Positions 60,487 to 64,000 of a DNA stretch of 64,000 nt are shown piece by piece. The notes below the pieces were generated by a model. The model did not search any database. It worked only from the letters and a program-made list of their open reading frames with translations, and had not been told where the DNA came from. The stretch is from Arcobacter_B sp049472135 (lineage in GTDB: Bacteria > Campylobacterota > Campylobacteria > Campylobacterales > Arcobacteraceae). Position 1 is the first letter of the stretch; every line of letters starts with the position of its first letter. The position numbers and the translations under genes are program-made. Location: NCBI RefSeq assembly GCF_049472135.1, contig NZ_JBMOVV010000008.1, positions 74,707 to 138,706 of the forward strand, given 5' to 3'.

Positions 60487-61053
60487 TCTAAATGAGTTTA
60501 TATATGCAATTAGATGTTTCATAGTGTCTTTAAAATCTTTTTCATTTTCATGTTTTTTACTAAGTAGTAAAGCACCTTCAATTGAGGCTATTAAAAAAGT
60601 TGCACAAGTTTTTGTATCTAGTGTTTGCGTTATTTGTTTTTTATCTTTTGCTTTTTGCAAGATGTTTGAAAAAAACTCTTTCCATTCATCTAAAATAGTA
60701 GTTAAGGCTTTTGCAAAATCTTCATCATAATCAAGGGATTCTTGAAGTAAGTTTCCTAAAGGACAACCATTTTTTAAATCCCAACTATTAATATCTTCTA
60801 AAATTGATATAAGTGAATCTATAATATTTTCTTCTGTATTTGCTAAGTCTTTCCACTTATTTTCAATTCTTAATTTTATTTTTTCATCAATCATAGATAA
60901 AACCATCTCTTTTTTTGAAGGAAAGTAGTGATACATCGCACCTTTTTTAACATCTGCTCGTTTTAAAATATGAGCTAGAGAAGCTGCTTGGTATCCTTTA
61001 GAAAAGACTTCTTGAAATGTCGCTTCAATCAATCTACTTCTTACATCTTGCAT
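60481..61053 (-). CDS. TetR/AcrR-family repressor
   Basis: A 190-residue repressor with the standard TetR helix-turn-helix at about residues 8-55 (VRSRLIEATFQEVFSKGYQAAS, split, then ILKRADVKKGAMYHYFPSKKEM) and a C-terminal ligand domain with CPLGNLLQE, as in TetR_C groups that sense small organic compounds. It lies 11 bases downstream of a peroxiredoxin-like gene, and a palindrome precedes that gene, so the operon is probably self-repressed. Confidence 0.92.
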   Translation of the reverse strand: MQDVRSRLIEATFQEVFSKGYQAASLAHILKRADVKKGAMYHYFPSKKEMVLSMIDEKIKLRIENKWKDLANTEENIIDSLISILEDINSWDLKNGCPLGNLLQESLDYDEDFAKALTTILDEWKEFFSNILQKAKDKKQITQTLDTKTCATFLIASIEGALLLSKKHENEKDFKDTMKHLIAYINSFRV

Positions 61054-61064
61054 TTATTTAAACC

Positions 61065-61718
61065 TTATGAATTTTTAGCAATTATATCTAAAATTTCTTG
61101 TGGTTCACTTCTACTTGTATAGTCTTCATCTATGAAAGCATAAATTATTTCTTTGTTTTTATTTATCACATAAGTTGCAGGCATAGGAAGATTGAAACTA
61201 TCTTCATTATTTGATTTTGGAATGTTAATACCGAAGTTTTTGTATATAGGTTTTAACTCATCGGCAAGAGAAAACACTAGTCCATACTCTTTTGCTATTT
61301 CATTATTTGTATCACTTAATACTTCGAAAGTTAGTTCATTTTTCTCTTTTGTAGTTAAACTTGCATCAGGAGTTTGTGGAGAGATAGCTACTAGTTTGGC
61401 TTTATTTCTAATAAGTGTTTTATTTATAGACTCTAAAGCTTTAAGTTCTAAGTTACAATAAGGACACCAAGCTCCTCTGTAGAAGTTTAGTACTACAAAG
61501 TTATTTTCTTCAAGTAGTTTGTTTAAATTTACATCTTTGTTTAGGGGATTTTTTAAAGTAAAGTCTTTTGCTATATCTGATACTTTTAAAGCATTTTTTG
61601 ATAGCTTTTCATCTTTTAGTTTTTGTGTTGCTTCAAGCATAATCTTTTGTATGTCTTTTGATACTCTTTGTTTAAAGTTATCTTGATATTTTTTTATATT
61701 GTCTATTAATCTTGACAT
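61065..61718 (-). CDS. AhpC/TSA-type peroxiredoxin-like protein
   Basis: A 217-residue thioredoxin-fold protein of the AhpC/TSA family. The redox centre is FYRGAWCPYCNLELKAL, with cysteines spaced CPYC, so it is more like the thioredoxin/bacterioferritin-comigratory branch than classic two-cysteine AhpC. An N-terminal helical extension of about 55 residues precedes the fold; the C-terminal part has MPATYVINKNKEIIYAFID. It is cytoplasmic and probably reduces peroxides or disulphides. It is first in the operon with the TetR gene. Confidence 0.88.
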   Translation of the reverse strand: MSRLIDNIKKYQDNFKQRVSKDIQKIMLEATQKLKDEKLSKNALKVSDIAKDFTLKNPLNKDVNLNKLLEENNFVVLNFYRGAWCPYCNLELKALESINKTLIRNKAKLVAISPQTPDASLTTKEKNELTFEVLSDTNNEIAKEYGLVFSLADELKPIYKNFGINIPKSNNEDSFNLPMPATYVINKNKEIIYAFIDEDYTSRSEPQEILDIIAKNS

Positions 61719-61753
61719 ATATAATTCCTTTTATTTTTGTTATTTAGATTAAA

Positions 61754-61767
61754 ACCAACCAGTTGGT
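61754..61767. promoter_or_regulatory. TetR operator candidate
   Basis: ACCAAC-CA-GTTGGT, a perfect palindrome of 6-bp arms and 2-base centre, lies 36 bases upstream of the peroxiredoxin start on the minus strand. Such short, G/C-bearing palindromes are typical TetR-family operators. The TetR encoded in the same operon is the likely ligand. Confidence 0.7.
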
Positions 61768-61831
61768 CTGTTGAAATATTAACAAGAAATCAAACTTGTG
61801 TCAAGCACTTTTTTGATTTCTTATTTAGTTT

Positions 61832-62092
61832 TTATTTGTTTTGTGTAGTTTTTTTAGTAGCTTCAGGTTTGTTTTGAGGTATTAAAGGCTTCGGTGCATT
61901 AGGCTTTTGGGGTTTATTTATTCCTATTGATAAAGAATTCATATTATTGTTTGAAAAAGCTGATTTTGAATTTATAAGTTTATCACCTTTTCCTCCATGC
62001 ATATCAATGTTTTTGTCATTTTGATTATTAAATGAGTAATTAGCATATAAAATATTTGTAAATAGTAAACTTGTAAATATTATATATTTCAT
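61832..62092 (-). CDS. Small secreted low-complexity protein
   Basis: An 86-residue protein with a signal peptide (1-17, ILYANYS) and an asparagine-, lysine- and proline-rich mature part (NKPQKPNAPKPLIPQNKPEA) likely to be disordered. No family recognised. Its start overlaps the end of the upstream membrane-protein gene by 4 bases (ATGA), so they are co-translated. Confidence 0.6.
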   Translation of the reverse strand: MKYIIFTSLLFTNILYANYSFNNQNDKNIDMHGGKGDKLINSKSAFSNNNMNSLSIGINKPQKPNAPKPLIPQNKPEATKKTTQNK

Positions 62093-62352
62093 TCTTCTTC
62101 CTTTTTTTTATTCTTTTTTTCTCTTATATTTTTTGCTATTCCATAAATTGTAATTCCTATCCAAAATATTTCAATAATGAAAGAGCCTAAGTTAAAGTGT
62201 ACAAAAAGAGATATTAAAAGTAAGATAGCTCCAATTAGGTTTAAAAGTTGATATTGTATTGATCTAATAGTGTATTTATTCATTTGTAAAAGTAAATAAG
62301 CAAAAACAACAAAAGCCATTCCTACAAAACCTATCCATTGGTAAATATCCAA
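62089..62352 (-). CDS. Small membrane protein, CBU_0592-like
   Basis: An 87-residue protein with three hydrophobic helices (about 5-22, 35-52, 55-75) and a basic, lysine-rich C-terminal tail. The arrangement and the segment YQLLNLIGAILLLISLF resemble the CBU_0592-type small membrane family, whose function is unknown. It is divergent from the TauE gene. Confidence 0.7.
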   Translation of the reverse strand: MDIYQWIGFVGMAFVVFAYLLLQMNKYTIRSIQYQLLNLIGAILLLISLFVHFNLGSFIIEIFWIGITIYGIAKNIREKKNKKKEEE

Positions 62353-62455
62353 AATATACTCCTATTTGTTTTTTCAAAGTGGCGATTGTAGCTTTTTTTT
62401 GATAATAAAGGCTTTATTTAGTATCTTTTATATATTAAAAGTTTGGAGACTCATT

Positions 62456-63181
62456 GTGACTGAGATTATTTTAGGACTAGTTTCATTTTTTACATCTGCA
62501 ATAGCTGCTATTGTTGGACTTGGTGGTGGTATGATGTTAATAGCAGTTCTTCCATCTTTTTTACCTGTAAATGCCATAATTCCAGTGCATGGTCTAACAC
62601 AAATGTCAAGTAACATAAGCCGTGCAGTCTTTGGATACAAAGATATACAGTATGAAACTATTCCTAAGTTTTTAGTTGGTTCACTTCTTGGAGTAGGGCT
62701 TTTTGCTAGTATAATTTCACTTATATCTTTAGAGTATGTTCCTTTATTTATTGGTGTGTATATACTTTTATCTCTTTGGTCAAAAAAGTTTAATGAAAAA
62801 ATCAAAAAGTTTGAAAACTACTATATCTTAGGTTTTTTTCAATCAGGATTATCTGTAGTAGTTGGAGCAACTGGGCCACTTACTTTAACACTTCTTTATA
62901 AAGATTATGAGGATAAAAATAAAGTAGTATCTACTAGTGCAGCTTTGATGAGTATCTCACATATTTTAAAAGTTCTTGTTTTTATTTATTTAGGTTTTGT
63001 ATTTTTTGATTATATTGAACTTATTATAGTTATGATAGTTGCAGCTATTTTAGGCTCATATGTAGGAACAAAACTTAGAAATAAAATAGATGGAAAAAAG
63101 TTTGCTATTGTTTTAAAAGTTTTATTATCTTTTTTAGCTATTAAGTTGATAGTTACTATTTTTATTCCCTTCTTTAATTAG
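62456..63181 (+). CDS. TauE/SafE-family anion exporter
   Basis: A 241-residue inner-membrane protein with about seven to eight helices and the family repeat GLGGGMMLIAVLP near the N-terminus and VVGATGPLTLTLL in the second half. TauE/SafE proteins move sulfite, sulfoacetate or related organic anions. I choose GTG at 62456 because TTGGAG lies 8 bases upstream; the longer ATG frame (from 62366) would prepend an unrelated hydrophobic segment. The substrate is unknown. Confidence 0.85.
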   Translation: MTEIILGLVSFFTSAIAAIVGLGGGMMLIAVLPSFLPVNAIIPVHGLTQMSSNISRAVFGYKDIQYETIPKFLVGSLLGVGLFASIISLISLEYVPLFIGVYILLSLWSKKFNEKIKKFENYYILGFFQSGLSVVVGATGPLTLTLLYKDYEDKNKVVSTSAALMSISHILKVLVFIYLGFVFFDYIELIIVMIVAAILGSYVGTKLRNKIDGKKFAIVLKVLLSFLAIKLIVTIFIPFFN

Positions 63182-63329
63182 TTTCTAATAAATATATTAT
63201 TTTAATCTTCTCATACCACTAACTAGACACCAAGTTTATATAAAGTCTAAATAGTAAGTTTTTTTAGTTTTATAATTGTTTATTATTTATAAATAAAACT
63301 TACATTTCATTATTATTAGGAGGAGATTG

Positions 63330-64000
63330 ATGCAAAACGGTGCAAAAATTGAGTACGATTACTCAGTTGCAAGAGCCTTTAGTATTATAACAATCTTATT
63401 TGGTGTTCTTGGTATGACAGTTGGTGTTATATTAGCGTTTCAACTAGCTTTCCCAGGTTTAAATAATTTAGCAGGGGAATATGGTACTTTCAGTAGATTA
63501 AGACCTCTACATACTAATACAGTTACTTTTGGTTTTACTTTAAGTGGAGTTTTTACAGCATGGTATTATATAAGTCAAAGAGTTTTAAAAGTTTCAATTA
63601 AGGAATCACCATTTTTAATGACGATTGCTAAATTACACTTTGTATTATACTTCATCACGATTCTTTTAGCTGTTGTTACTCTATTTATGGGAATTACAAC
63701 TTCAAAAGAGTATGCTGAATTAGAGTGGCCATTAGACATTTTAGTTGTTGTATGGTGGGTATTATGGGGTATCTCTATTTTTGGTTTAATTGGAATTAGA
63801 AGAGAGAGAACTTTATATATCTCAATTTGGTATTTCATTGCTACATTTATTGCTGTTGCAATGTTATATTTATTTAACAATATGGAAGTTCCAACTGCGT
63901 TAGTATCTGGTTATGGTTCGTGGATTCACTCTGTTTCTATGTATGCAGGTACAAATGATGCATTAGTTCAATGGTGGTATGGTCACAATGCTGTTGCATT
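63330..64000 (+). CDS. ccoN: cbb3-type cytochrome c oxidase subunit I, 5' part
   Basis: I translated this frame directly: ATG 63330 with a strong AGGAGGAG site, then MQNGAKIEYDYSVARAF and continuous coding to the window edge (223 codons). The early haem-ligand region is RPLHTNTVTFGFTLSG, and the visible end reads GTNDALVQWWYGHNAVA, the start of the CcoN copper/haem region. The full protein is about 490 residues. It is the catalytic subunit of the high-affinity terminal oxidase, normally followed by ccoO, ccoP and ccoQ. Confidence 0.95.
   Translation, partial: MQNGAKIEYDYSVARAFSIITILFGVLGMTVGVILAFQLAFPGLNNLAGEYGTFSRLRPLHTNTVTFGFTLSGVFTAWYYISQRVLKVSIKESPFLMTIAKLHFVLYFITILLAVVTLFMGITTSKEYAELEWPLDILVVVWWVLWGISIFGLIGIRRERTLYISIWYFIATFIAVAMLYLFNNMEVPTALVSGYGSWIHSVSMYAGTNDALVQWWYGHNAVA

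Noticed and set aside
1..64000. CRISPR array
   Set aside because: No series of regularly spaced identical repeats was seen anywhere, and no cas genes are present.

Overview
The window comes from an AT-rich member of the Campylobacterota, most likely an Arcobacter-type organism (Arcobacteraceae). The evidence is a fused gamma-beta urease subunit, a ureD-(AB)-C-E-F-G gene order, kinases with the HQW(K/R)QPL phospho-acceptor motif, many Cache-type sensors, and a cbb3 oxidase start at the right edge. I assign no species.

Layout. Positions 1-10740 are mostly minus strand: a uvrC fragment, a DJ-1 protein, an SRAP protein lacking its catalytic Cys2, a PnuC transporter with a small-molecule kinase, a glutathione peroxidase, two diguanylate cyclases, a receiver-CheC-cyclase operon, tRNA-Pro(UGG), and SprT- and J-domain proteins. 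Positions 10963-20319 hold an L-lactate permease, two tandem ankyrin paralogues, and a FecR / ankyrin-OmpA lipoprotein / CHASE2-HD-GYP operon.

Positions 20527-26771 are an integrated mobile element of about 6.2 kb bounded by imperfect 20-bp direct repeats. Its core is a Rep_trans-like replication/mobilisation protein, a small possible ssDNA-binding protein, an excisionase-like protein and a tyrosine integrase. Its cargo is a reverse transcriptase of the 'unknown group'/defence type (R-Y-R-D-D active site) followed by an unrecognised 359-residue protein. This pair is the best candidate for an undescribed system.

Positions 26813-37989 are rich in signalling genes (Cache histidine kinase, Cache chemoreceptor with a C-terminal EWESF tether, three more two-component proteins), plus DsbA-like, ADP-ribosylglycohydrolase and PsiE genes. 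Positions 38087-48713 form a complete urea module: urea ABC transporter urtABCDE, then ureD, ureAB, ureC, ureE, ureF and ureG. Together they import urea, hydrolyse it, and deliver nickel to the enzyme; no nickel transporter is in the window.

Positions 48812-57308 are accessory in character: DJ-1, IclR, NagZ-like and leucine-rich-repeat genes, a LysE exporter with an AraC regulator sharing an 18-bp operator-like repeat, a truncated cupin, a truncated serine recombinase, and a substrate-binding-protein histidine kinase enclosed by a diverged 51-bp repeat. Positions 57309-64000 hold housekeeping and stress genes: methyltransferase, glycosyltransferase, exonuclease III, a globin behind an FNR-type box, a TetR/peroxiredoxin operon with a palindromic operator, TauE and the start of ccoN. 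Several convergent pairs share perfect bidirectional hairpin terminators.
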